The notes below the pieces were generated by a model. That model had not been told where the DNA came from. It did no database searches and worked only from the letters and a program-made list of their open reading frames with translations. Source: Bdellovibrionales bacterium (lineage in GTDB: Bacteria; Bdellovibrionota; UBA1018). From it: a DNA stretch of 14,483 bases. The stretch is taken from the NCBI GenBank assembly GCA_018968995.1, contig JAGWZD010000025.1:1-14483 (forward strand), written 5' to 3'. Positions 1-7,216 of this stretch are shown piece after piece. The translations under genes and the position numbers were made by a program. Positions within the stretch are counted from its first letter, which is position 1, and every line of letters begins with the position of its first letter.

Positions 1-2321
1 CGCTAAGACTCTCTGGTCCAGCCTTGGGGGCAATATCTGCTGTCTGTCTGTCTGGACTGATGCATTCAGGAACCTGCCAGGCTCAAGTGACTCTTTCGGG
101 CGTTTCTCCGTACTCCATTAGCACTGGAAATGTGATTTATCATGCCGACTCTACAGCATTAGCCGTAGACTCCTCTGTGGGCTTCCACGCTTTTGATCTG
201 ACCTCTAATTCCACCGAGTCGAATCTGATTTATCTCGACGTGAGTACAAATAAGAATTTTGGATCCTTGAGCAGCACTCAGGACGTGGTCGTAACCGTCA
301 CCATGAATGGCATTGAGGTGCCGATCGCGAAAGCGGGAGTGGTGGGATCGGTATCGGATTGCAGTTCATCGAATTGTCAGGCTTTGAGTTCTTCGAAATA
401 TTTTGCAGCGAAGTACCCCGCCTCTCCAGCGAGTCAGGTACTTCGTGTTGGATTTTATCCAAAGGACATTTGTTCTTCGGTAACCCTGTCGGGAGTTTGT
501 TCGGGCGGCTCGGTTGTGCCACCCTCTTCCGGAGTACCGACTGTTTTTCCGATAAAGGTCTACATTGGAATCGAAAATACTGATGGGGGTATCGGAAATA
601 AGACCGACTCAGAAGAGAATGCGAGTGTTTCTTTAAGCTTTCAGTCCTCGTCGCTGGTCTCCACTCCAAGCCTCAGTTGCCCTGTTGATCTTTCAAGCGC
701 TTACACGCCAGGAGACTCTGAAATCATCTGGAATGCTTCCTCTTTTACAACGAGTACAACGATTGGGGCAGCTCCTGTAGATACATTAATTGTTCTCGCA
801 AAAGATATCGATTCTGGAGCGCTTGGGGCCATTGATGCTGCTGATCAAATTACTGCTCGTATTTCATCGGGTGGGACAAGTGCTATCGGTGGCTTCACAA
901 ATACGACTGATGGAATCAATCATCGTTATGATGTCGCGATTTATGCTCGAGATAAGGCAGGCTCGTTAAGCAGCCCCTGTGCAGGTGCGGGATCTGAGTA
1001 CTTGGTTCAGACTTCAAAAATTCAGGGACTACTCACAAAAAGTCAGTGTTTCATTGCGACAGCAGCTTACCGTTCGGCAGACGATCCTGCAGTGCTGATG
1101 CTTCGAAGCTTTCGCGATCAAACGCTTCGCACGACTTCAATCGGCCGGCTTTTTGTCGAGCTTTACTACCAGATTTCTCCGGCCATTGCTCAATGGATAC
1201 TTAGGTTTCCCGCGCTCCGAGGCCCAGTCTTGACGTTATTAGCACCGATACAAGTTTGGATTTGGATGATGATGCATTTAGGATGGGGATTCATCCTGAT
1301 GGCGCTCGCTTTGCCGATTTTTTTCTACGCGTTTCATCGGCGTGCTCTTGCGCTGGTATTATTAATGAGTGTGGGATCTTTGATTTCTCCTCAAATTCGA
1401 GCTGAAGAAGAGGATTCGATTATCGACGAGATCCGGCGGGAATATCCTCAAGACTCTTCTGATAAGGCTATTCAGCCCTACATCGATCAACAAAAGAAGA
1501 AGCTTCAAGCCTCAGACGATGATGGATCGTTCATCGAAGACGTGCGCAGCCAAACGGAAAAGCTGGCCTCTGATGAAAAAGGTTACGCTGAAAATAAAAA
1601 GAGGGCACTAACCGAAAGTGAGCCTCAGAGTGGAGCCATCGAGTCAGTTAAATCAGGGACATCGAAGCTGAAGGCTAAAAAAGCACCACGCAAAGGAAGT
1701 GCTTTTGGGGTCACCATTTCCGTTCGACAGACTCGGGAAGTTACCGCGGATTCCGGCGCAACTTATCGGACCTTTGACTCGATGTACGGCACGGGCCACT
1801 CTCCAGAATTCCAGTTTTTTTACGAAACTCAACCCTTTCATGGCGAGTGGTCAGGCAGCTTTGGTTTTTTCGGACAACTCGGCTTTTCATGGAAGCGCGC
1901 TTCGGGAAACTATGAGTTCTCTTTAGTTCGTCCCGGATCAGGAACGGGAAACTTTCCTTCAACTGCGGGAACCGAGTTCACCTTTGTGACCGTTCCGTTA
2001 ACAGCAGGCGCGATTTATCGAATGAATCTTCTTCGCTTTGCTAGACCGTATGTGAAGGCGGGAGCAACGCTCATCGGGTACGTTGAGGATCGAAGCGATA
2101 ATCGGGGAACTTATTGGGGTGAATCTCGTGGAGTTTTGACTGGTGCAGGTGTGGCTATTCCTCTGGATTTTTTGGACTCTGTGGGTTCTTGGAGCATGTA
2201 TGAAGCCTATGGCGTGTACCGACATGCTATCACAATCGACTATCAACGGATGGATACGCTCTCGGGTGCACTCAGTTTTGCTGTGAGCGGTTTGAGTCTT
2301 GGTTTAACTTTCGAACTCTAA
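1..2321 (+). CDS. CFI-box envelope protein with C-terminal beta-barrel-like domain (5' end outside window)
   Basis: The frame is open to the left edge with no stop, so the gene starts before the window; the TTG at 24 is only an internal candidate, and residue numbers here count from it. The order is: the end of a hydrophobic, signal-peptide-like stretch (1-20, ending CQAQ); a Ser/Thr/Gly-rich extracytoplasmic region (21-335); a CFIATAAY motif (342-349) followed by the helical, hydrophobic CFI-box domain (342-415); one or two membrane segments (about 405-456) with an RR pair at 439-440; an acidic/Lys-rich coiled region (460-555); and a beta-strand-rich tail (560-765) that resembles an outer-membrane barrel and ends LTFEL. 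CFI-box domains are normally C-terminal sorting signals in Bdellovibrio-type bacteria. Here about 300 residues follow it, and the segment around 440-460 resembles a second signal peptide (QIRA before EEED). Function is unknown; an envelope location is inferred. truA follows after 17 bases. Confidence 0.8.
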   Translation, partial: LRLSGPALGAISAVCLSGLMHSGTCQAQVTLSGVSPYSISTGNVIYHADSTALAVDSSVGFHAFDLTSNSTESNLIYLDVSTNKNFGSLSSTQDVVVTVTMNGIEVPIAKAGVVGSVSDCSSSNCQALSSSKYFAAKYPASPASQVLRVGFYPKDICSSVTLSGVCSGGSVVPPSSGVPTVFPIKVYIGIENTDGGIGNKTDSEENASVSLSFQSSSLVSTPSLSCPVDLSSAYTPGDSEIIWNASSFTTSTTIGAAPVDTLIVLAKDIDSGALGAIDAADQITARISSGGTSAIGGFTNTTDGINHRYDVAIYARDKAGSLSSPCAGAGSEYLVQTSKIQGLLTKSQCFIATAAYRSADDPAVLMLRSFRDQTLRTTSIGRLFVELYYQISPAIAQWILRFPALRGPVLTLLAPIQVWIWMMMHLGWGFILMALALPIFFYAFHRRALALVLLMSVGSLISPQIRAEEEDSIIDEIRREYPQDSSDKAIQPYIDQQKKKLQASDDDGSFIEDVRSQTEKLASDEKGYAENKKRALTESEPQSGAIESVKSGTSKLKAKKAPRKGSAFGVTISVRQTREVTADSGATYRTFDSMYGTGHSPEFQFFYETQPFHGEWSGSFGFFGQLGFSWKRASGNYEFSLVRPGSGTGNFPSTAGTEFTFVTVPLTAGAIYRMNLLRFARPYVKAGATLIGYVEDRSDNRGTYWGESRGVLTGAGVAIPLDFLDSVGSWSMYEAYGVYRHAITIDYQRMDTLSGALSFAVSGLSLGLTFEL

Positions 2322-2338
2322 TTTTTTATCTGAACACC

Positions 2339-3157
2339 ATGCAGAAATTCGCCGCTAGAATCAGCTACCTTGGAACTCGGTACTGCGGCTGGCAGAAGCA
2401 GCATGGCTCAGCGGCAGAGGGTGGTCCGAGCATTCAGTCTTGTGTAGAGCAGGTGCTAGAGAGCATTGTGAACGAGCCGGTCAGCGTGGTGGCTAGCGGT
2501 CGTACCGATGCTGGCGTGCACGCTTCTGGGCAAGTGGTTCATTTTCTGTTGAAAAGACGAGAGTGGACTGCAGAGGTTCTTCGTCGGGCCCTTAATTCGC
2601 GTCTGCCGCCCTCAATTCGGGCTCTCAAGGTTCAGCCGGTTTCCCTAGAGTTTCATGCCCAAAAATCGGCCATCAAGAAGCAATACAGTTATTACTTCCA
2701 GCAGGGGGCAGCCTCTCATGCCCCGGTAGAAGCTCATAGCTGGTGGATCCATCGGTCGCTCGATCAGAGGGCCATGCAGGAGGCCCTGGAGGAACTGGTA
2801 GGAGAGCACGATTTTTTACCCTTTCAGGCCCGGGGGGCTAAAGTAAAGACCACCGTCCGGGAGGTCCTTGAGGCTCAGGTCGAATGGATCCCCCTTCCAT
2901 TGGGCTACCCAGGCGCCTGGGTGCTACCCGGGGATTCAGGGGCTTTTGGCTTTATCCGGGTCCGGTTGGTGGGTACGGGATTTTTAAAGCAAATGGTCCG
3001 GGGAATCGCCGGTACCCTCCTGGAAATCGGGGAGGGGAGACGCTCGGTCCACAGTATTCGGGAGATCCTGAAGACCCAGGACCGAAGCCTGGTGGGTCCT
3101 ACTGCCCCGGCTAGGGCTCTTTGGCTTGAACAAGTCTGGTATGACGAGTTCAGTTGA
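2339..3157 (+). CDS. truA: tRNA pseudouridine synthase A
   Basis: TruA converts uridines 38-40 in the anticodon stem-loop of many tRNAs to pseudouridine in the cytoplasm. The 272-residue product has the family length. It carries the N-terminal strand with LGTRYCGWQ, the catalytic-aspartate motif GRTDAGVHA (Asp57, equivalent to Asp60 of E. coli TruA), and the C-terminal FLKQMVRGIAGTLLEIG block that is typical of the family. An extra short stretch (HGSAAEGG, about 22-29) sits before the PSIQ motif. The ATG at 2339 is the natural start because the motif-bearing N terminus begins there, although no clear Shine-Dalgarno sequence precedes it. Its position 17 bases after the preceding gene and 35 bases before tig suggests co-transcription. 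The second half (about 2810-3120) uses CGG, GGG and CCC codons much more than its neighbours. Confidence 0.96.
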   Translation: MQKFAARISYLGTRYCGWQKQHGSAAEGGPSIQSCVEQVLESIVNEPVSVVASGRTDAGVHASGQVVHFLLKRREWTAEVLRRALNSRLPPSIRALKVQPVSLEFHAQKSAIKKQYSYYFQQGAASHAPVEAHSWWIHRSLDQRAMQEALEELVGEHDFLPFQARGAKVKTTVREVLEAQVEWIPLPLGYPGAWVLPGDSGAFGFIRVRLVGTGFLKQMVRGIAGTLLEIGEGRRSVHSIREILKTQDRSLVGPTAPARALWLEQVWYDEFS

Positions 3158-3192
3158 TTGACTTTCGGGGCTGGTCTGCCTAGAACCGGCCC

Positions 3193-4542
3193 ATGTCAAA
3201 TCTTCAGGTTACCGTTGAAAAGGTTGAGAAAAAATCCAATATCCTTCGCCAATTGAAAGTACGCGTTCCTGCTAAGGTCGTGTCCTCACACCTCGAAAAG
3301 GGGCTACGGGAAGTTCAAAAGACAGCCAAGCTCAAAGGCTTCCGTCCAGGTCATGTGCCTCTGCCTGTGGTGAAGCAATTCTACGGCGAAGATGTCCGCC
3401 ACCAGGTTTTTCACGACCTCATTGATGAGTCGTTTCAGGAAGCGGTTCGCGGCGAGAAGCTCCGTGCTGTAGGTCGTCCCCAGATTGAAACTCCTGATCA
3501 CAAAACCGGTGCTGGTGAGCACGATCATTCGATCGAAGAGGGTAAGGATCTCACTTACGTTGCGACAGTGGAGGTAATGCCGGACATTGAAGTGAAAGGC
3601 TACACCGGGATTTCGCTGACTCGCGAATCCACGAAGGTTGAAAAGTCCGACATTCAAAAGATTATCGATAACTTTCAGAACTCTCAGGCTCAGCTGGTTC
3701 CGATTACCAATGAAAGCCACAAAGCCCGCAAGGGTGACTCGGTTGAGATGAAGTTCGAAGGCGGTTTGGTTGTGGGAGACAAAGTCGAGCCCAAGGCTGG
3801 AATGAGCGGCTCGCGATTGCTCGAGATTGGTTCAGATACCCTGATTCCCGGGTTTGAAGATAACCTCGTGGGAATGAAGAAGGGTGAGACCAAGACCTTT
3901 AAAATCGATTTCCCAAAAGACTTCTATGAGAAGGAGCTTGCTGGACAGCCAGCGAGCTTCACCGTCACCATCAATGAAATTAAGGAGAAGCAACTTCCAG
4001 AGCTGAATGACGAGTTTGCGAAGCAAATGGGCTATGAAAGCCTCGCTGATTTGAATCAGAAAGTGGAAGACCACCTCGCTCAGGAGAAGAAATCAGAGTC
4101 GGACCGTAAGCTTCGAAGCGATCTTCTTCAGGCGCTCATTGATAAGAATGCCTTTGATGTTCCACAGTCGCTGATTCAGGCGCAGGCGCGCGCTCTGGCT
4201 CAGGACGTAGCGCAGAATCTCAAGCGTCAGGGTGCCGATGACAAGACGGTTCAGGAAATCTTGATGTCCGAAATGCAAAATATTTCAAAGAAAGCCGAAA
4301 GCCAGGTGAAGGCAAGCCTGTTAGTGGAGGCAGTCGCTAAGGCTGAAAAGTTTGAAGTCACTGCCGAAGATCTTGAAGCTGAGATTTCTAAGATGGCGAT
4401 CAGCATGAAAGCTGAAGAGCAGAAGGTGAAGGAATTCTATATGAGCAATCCTTCCCGGAAGGAAGACCTCGAGTACCGTATCCGAGAGGAGCGAACCTTG
4501 GGTTGGCTTCTTGAAAAAGCAAAAATTAAAGACGCTAAATAG
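3193..4542 (+). CDS. tig: Trigger factor, ribosome-associated chaperone and peptidyl-prolyl isomerase
   Basis: Trigger factor binds the ribosome at the peptide exit (via protein L23) and shields nascent chains. The 449-residue product matches the family length. It has the N-terminal ribosome-binding signature LKGFRPGHVP (48-56), the FKBP-type isomerase domain (about 179-265, with GFEDNLVGMKKGE) and a long helical C-terminal chaperone region (266-449). A short Asp/His/Gly-rich insertion (about 102-119) lies between the N-terminal domain and the strand leading to the isomerase domain. The ATG at 3193 gives the conserved N terminus, but no good Shine-Dalgarno sequence is visible. The gene ends at an intrinsic terminator. 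It overlaps the convergent PilZ-domain gene by 8 bases at the 3' ends. clpP and clpX, frequent downstream neighbours of tig, are absent here. Confidence 0.97.
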   Translation: MSNLQVTVEKVEKKSNILRQLKVRVPAKVVSSHLEKGLREVQKTAKLKGFRPGHVPLPVVKQFYGEDVRHQVFHDLIDESFQEAVRGEKLRAVGRPQIETPDHKTGAGEHDHSIEEGKDLTYVATVEVMPDIEVKGYTGISLTRESTKVEKSDIQKIIDNFQNSQAQLVPITNESHKARKGDSVEMKFEGGLVVGDKVEPKAGMSGSRLLEIGSDTLIPGFEDNLVGMKKGETKTFKIDFPKDFYEKELAGQPASFTVTINEIKEKQLPELNDEFAKQMGYESLADLNQKVEDHLAQEKKSESDRKLRSDLLQALIDKNAFDVPQSLIQAQARALAQDVAQNLKRQGADDKTVQEILMSEMQNISKKAESQVKASLLVEAVAKAEKFEVTAEDLEAEISKMAISMKAEEQKVKEFYMSNPSRKEDLEYRIREERTLGWLLEKAKIKDAK

Positions 4543-5017
4543 TTAACGCAGATCTCAAGTGACAGAGCCCGCAGATTTCATCAGACAGGCTGATGGGGTC
4601 TGCGGGTTTTCTTTTTTCTAATAGCGATCCACATCGGCACACGGAAAGGGCGGGGTTCTCGAGTGCCTCGACCCAGTCTTGAGGAAGGGCGTCAATGAGC
4701 TCGATCTCGTGTCGATACAAGGTAATCTGCTCGTCAGGCCAGCTGTCGAGAGCGGGCTCTTGTCGAATCAGCCTTCCCCGAATGACTCTCGCAATGTTGT
4801 GAATCGGATGAGTCAAGACGAGTCGCAGCCAGCGTCGCTCTTCGATTTCAACCGAACTGCAGAGCATCAGCCCCTGGGAAGAGATATCTCGAACAATGCC
4901 TGCCTGGGGCCCCTCTGGAGCCGTAAAATAATCCCAGGTGACTGGAACACCCGAGAGAGTTCTTTTTGCGTGACGGATTTGAAGCAGTGGTGTTGCGCCC
5001 ATACGGGTGGGGCGCAA
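4535..5017 (-). CDS. PilZ-domain protein with Cys-rich (zinc-ribbon-like) C terminus
   Basis: PilZ domains bind cyclic di-GMP and control motility, adhesion or secretion outputs. This 160-residue product shows the two ligand motifs: RHAKR at 15-19 (RxxxR) and DISSQG at 44-49 ([D/N]xSxxG). The following strand-rich segment fits the PilZ barrel. The C terminus has C127-x-C129 and C149-x-x-C152, a spacing that could bind a metal; this part is inferred. The start is uncertain. A TTG at 5017 is the first possible start after an in-frame stop, and the ATG at 5002 is the alternative; neither has a well-placed Shine-Dalgarno sequence. It lies 84 bases downstream of the mechanosensitive channel gene on the same strand and probably shares its transcript. 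Its 3' end overlaps tig and contains the tig terminator. Confidence 0.8.
   Translation of the reverse strand: MRPTRMGATPLLQIRHAKRTLSGVPVTWDYFTAPEGPQAGIVRDISSQGLMLCSSVEIEERRWLRLVLTHPIHNIARVIRGRLIRQEPALDSWPDEQITLYRHEIELIDALPQDWVEALENPALSVCRCGSLLEKRKPADPISLSDEICGLCHLRSALTI
4568..4618 (+). terminator. Intrinsic terminator of tig
   Basis: An outer stem CCCGCAGA (4568-4575) pairs with TCTGCGGG (4599-4606), and an inner stem CATCAG (4579-4584) pairs with CTGATG (4590-4595). A T-rich tract (4607-4617) follows at once on the plus strand. The minus-strand side has no T run, so it is one-directional. It lies entirely inside the 3' coding region of the convergent PilZ-domain gene. Confidence 0.88.
4993..5017 (-). 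other. Inverted repeat over the start of the PilZ gene
   Basis: TTGCGCCC (4993-5000) and GGGCGCAA (5010-5017) are perfect 8-base arms around a 9-base spacer. On the minus strand the element spans both candidate start codons (TTG 5017, ATG 5002), so an RNA hairpin could mask translation initiation or a protein could bind the DNA. The symmetry is visible; any role is inferred. Confidence 0.4.
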
Positions 5018-5040
5018 AGCGAGAGTCGTGCCACCTCAGG

Positions 5041-5070
5041 CCCCCTTATTTCGCGCTGCCCGCGAGGGGG
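5041..5070 (-). other. Hairpin-forming sequence between mscS-like and PilZ genes
   Basis: CCCCC (5041-5045) and GGGGG (5066-5070) enclose an inner stem TCGCG/CGCGA (5051-5055 and 5061-5065) with a 5-base loop; TTATT is left as a one-sided bulge. There is no T run on either strand, so it is not an ordinary intrinsic terminator. It may be an intercistronic RNA structure or chance. Confidence 0.3.
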
Positions 5071-5101
5071 TGTCTGGAATTCGTGCAGAATTCGATGCGA
5101 T

Positions 5102-6154
5102 CTAGAGGGAGTTTTGCACGGTATGGACTTGATGCCTTTGGTAGGATGCCGGCACTCCTGCCTCCTCTAAAGCCTTGAGGCCGGCGCTAAGCACCCGATC
5201 CTGAAGCCGAAACTGGCTTCCATAGTCTTGAAGAAAATAGGCCACTTTCAAGGTGACCCCGCCATCCTGAGCTTCGGTAATGTAAACCACAGGGGCTGGG
5301 TTAGATTGGATTTCAGGGATGTTTCGGCAGCACTCTAAGAGTGTATCCCTGGCCCGGTTCAAATCTGCCCCATAACCCACCTTAAAGACTTGTGAGCGCG
5401 CAAAGGGTTCAGTTCTGATGCTGAAATTGGAGATCTGCGCTTGAGACATCATGCGATTAGGGATCGTCATGAGCTCATCAGAAAGGCCGATCAGAACCGT
5501 AGATCGCCACGAAATCTCGTAGACTTGCCCGACCCAACGCTGATTCCCGTTTTGAATCTCAATCCAATGTCCGATCTCGTAAGGTTTATCGATTTGTAGA
5601 GAGACCCCAGCAAATAGATTTCCCAGAGTGTCTTGAAGGGCTAGACCCAGAACAACCGAGAAGATTGCAGAGGTTGCCAAAAGCGGTCCGATCTTCAGCC
5701 CGAAAATCTCGGTGAGCATCCAAGCGCCAACGATGAGCGACGCGAGTAGCGTGAACAGATTGACCAGCAAAAGCGGGACTCCGACTTTCATGTGCCCCAG
5801 GAATAAGTATTCGAGAATCAGCACTCGGAGGGTCTTGATAAAAATAGTGGCTCCAAGAATCAGGGCTCCTAGACCAATGTAGGGCTGTATGAACTGGATA
5901 ATCCGAGTGGAGGGCAAAAAATCTAATGCGCTATAGGCGCTAAAAAAGCCGACAAAAATGAGGATCTGACCCAGAAGATGAGCGAAATGTCTGCCTAGAT
6001 TTTTATGTCTCTCGGAGGAGACCTCGCGGAGCAGAAACTTATATAAAATCCAAGAAGACAGTGCGAGCCCAATAAGGGCAAGGGCCGGTTCAGGTTGGAG
6101 TAGTTCGTGAATTTTATTGGCCGGAAGAAAGGATTCTTTCATGACTTCAACCAT
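5102..6154 (-). CDS. MscS-family mechanosensitive ion channel
   Basis: Small-conductance mechanosensitive channels open under membrane tension and release solutes during osmotic downshock. The 350-residue protein has about four hydrophobic segments (near 22-42, 58-78, 90-110 and 124-148). The MscS pore helix follows (about 155-190, with FSVVLGLALQDTLGNLFAG), then the beta domain (DKPYEIGHWIEIQ, GQVYEISWRSTVL, IPNRMM at 231-236) and a C-terminal alpha/beta vestibule to 350. This is longer than E. coli MscS because of the extra N-terminal helices. The start is ATG 6154 or ATG 6142 (Met5); neither has a clear Shine-Dalgarno sequence. The start lies only about 11 bases after the parB terminator T tract, so a promoter must overlap that terminator or lie in parB, or else expression depends on read-through. 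The PilZ gene follows on the same strand. Confidence 0.93.
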   Translation of the reverse strand: MVEVMKESFLPANKIHELLQPEPALALIGLALSSWILYKFLLREVSSERHKNLGRHFAHLLGQILIFVGFFSAYSALDFLPSTRIIQFIQPYIGLGALILGATIFIKTLRVLILEYLFLGHMKVGVPLLLVNLFTLLASLIVGAWMLTEIFGLKIGPLLATSAIFSVVLGLALQDTLGNLFAGVSLQIDKPYEIGHWIEIQNGNQRWVGQVYEISWRSTVLIGLSDELMTIPNRMMSQAQISNFSIRTEPFARSQVFKVGYGADLNRARDTLLECCRNIPEIQSNPAPVVYITEAQDGGVTLKVAYFLQDYGSQFRLQDRVLSAGLKALEEAGVPASYQRHQVHTVQNSL

Positions 6155-6164
6155 ACCAGTGGTG

Positions 6165-6206
6165 AGGCAAAAATAAAAAGGGCCGCCTGGAATTCAGGCA
6201 GCCCTT
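6165..6206 (-). terminator. Intrinsic terminator of the parA-parB operon
   Basis: On the minus strand a 12-pair stem (6195-6206 with 6078+100 to 6189, that is 6178-6189) closes a 5-base loop. One position, 6184/6200, is a G-U wobble that pairs only in minus-strand RNA. It is followed by a T-rich run (6165-6179 region, TTTTTATTTTT). It lies 45 bases after the parB stop codon. Confidence 0.9.
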
Positions 6207-6250
6207 CAAAAGCTCACAGATCAAGTGAGCAAGATTTCCGACCCTCAGCT

Positions 6251-7189
6251 TTAGGGTTGAGTGAGTCGATCTTCGAGCTTTTCAACCAGCTGCCTGAGGG
6301 TATGGAGGTATCCCTCGAGCTTTTGGTTTCCTTCAGTGGATTTCCATTTAAAGCTCGGAACCGAGAGCTTATCGCCCTCAAATTCGAACTGAAAAGGCTG
6401 GGGCTCTTTTTTGAGTTTATTAGCAGCGCTACTTTTCGTGGTGGTCCCGTCCTGTGGATCGACGAGAACCTCTTCTCTGGCTGAAGCTTCTTCAATCAGT
6501 GCGAGATGCTTTTCTTGGTCGATATTCAGCAACTGACGAAGCAATGAGCGATTTTTAAGTCCCCGCTTGAGAAGCTCTGCTTTGGTGTCCTCTGGAAGTC
6601 TGGTGAAACCAATGCATTCAGTGATTCTAGACTTCGGCTTACCGAATGCTTTCGCAATCGTGTCATGGCTTGTGTAGAGCTGCGCCTCAAGTAAGGACAG
6701 GTACCCTTCTCCTTCTTCAAGAGGATGAAGATCTACGCGGTCAAGGTTTTCACGAAGAGCAATCTCGTGGGTAGCCTTGTCGTTTGTCGAAAGCACGCGA
6801 GCTGGGATCCGCTCCATTCCTGCGAGTTTCGAGGCGCGAAGGCGGCGTTCGCCAGCGATGACCTTGTAGCGATCTCCGTCTTGAACAACCAAAATCGGCT
6901 GGAGAACTCCATGTTCTTTGATTGAGTGCGCGAGTGCTTGAACTTCTGAGTCATCAAAGTGCACGCGCACTTGAAGTTCAGAAGCATCAACCTTCTCCAC
7001 CGGAACGAAGTTCACCAGAAAGGTGGTGAGATTTTTCAGATGAGAGTGAGTCGTGCCAGCGGTGTTACGTGCAGTCGAATAGAGCTGCTTTAAGTAGCCG
7101 CTTCCCTGGCGAGTCTTAATCTTGCTGTCTTCAGCAGGCTTTGTGGTTTGTTGGCTTTCCGTTGCGTTCAGTTCACTGTTCTTATCCAT
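6251..7189 (-). CDS. parB: ParB/Spo0J-family partition protein
   Basis: ParB proteins bind parS sites, hydrolyse CTP and spread on DNA as clamps to form the partition complex moved by ParA. The 312-residue product has a variable N terminus (1-62) and a ParB/sulfiredoxin-like domain (about 63-155). That domain has the CTP-binding boxes GERRLRAS (113-120) and ENLDR (147-151, often ENIQR in other members). An HTH region follows (about 168-198, TIAKAFGKPKSRITECIGF). The C terminus (about 286-310) is leucine-patterned and may be the dimer interface. The start ATG 7189 has AGGAG nine bases upstream. It follows parA by 27 bases and forms an operon with it, closed by an intrinsic terminator. The HTH differs from the usual chromosomal ParB type, which fits a different DNA site. 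The symbol is by family; it may not be the main chromosomal parB. Confidence 0.92.
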   Translation of the reverse strand: MDKNSELNATESQQTTKPAEDSKIKTRQGSGYLKQLYSTARNTAGTTHSHLKNLTTFLVNFVPVEKVDASELQVRVHFDDSEVQALAHSIKEHGVLQPILVVQDGDRYKVIAGERRLRASKLAGMERIPARVLSTNDKATHEIALRENLDRVDLHPLEEGEGYLSLLEAQLYTSHDTIAKAFGKPKSRITECIGFTRLPEDTKAELLKRGLKNRSLLRQLLNIDQEKHLALIEEASAREEVLVDPQDGTTTKSSAANKLKKEPQPFQFEFEGDKLSVPSFKWKSTEGNQKLEGYLHTLRQLVEKLEDRLTQP

Positions 7190-7216
7190 GAAAGTGACTC
7201 CTATTTGAGAAAGGGT

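Noticed and set aside
4679-5170. Plus-strand 163-codon frame opposite the PilZ gene
   Set aside because: It has no domain features and lies antisense to a protein with clear PilZ motifs.
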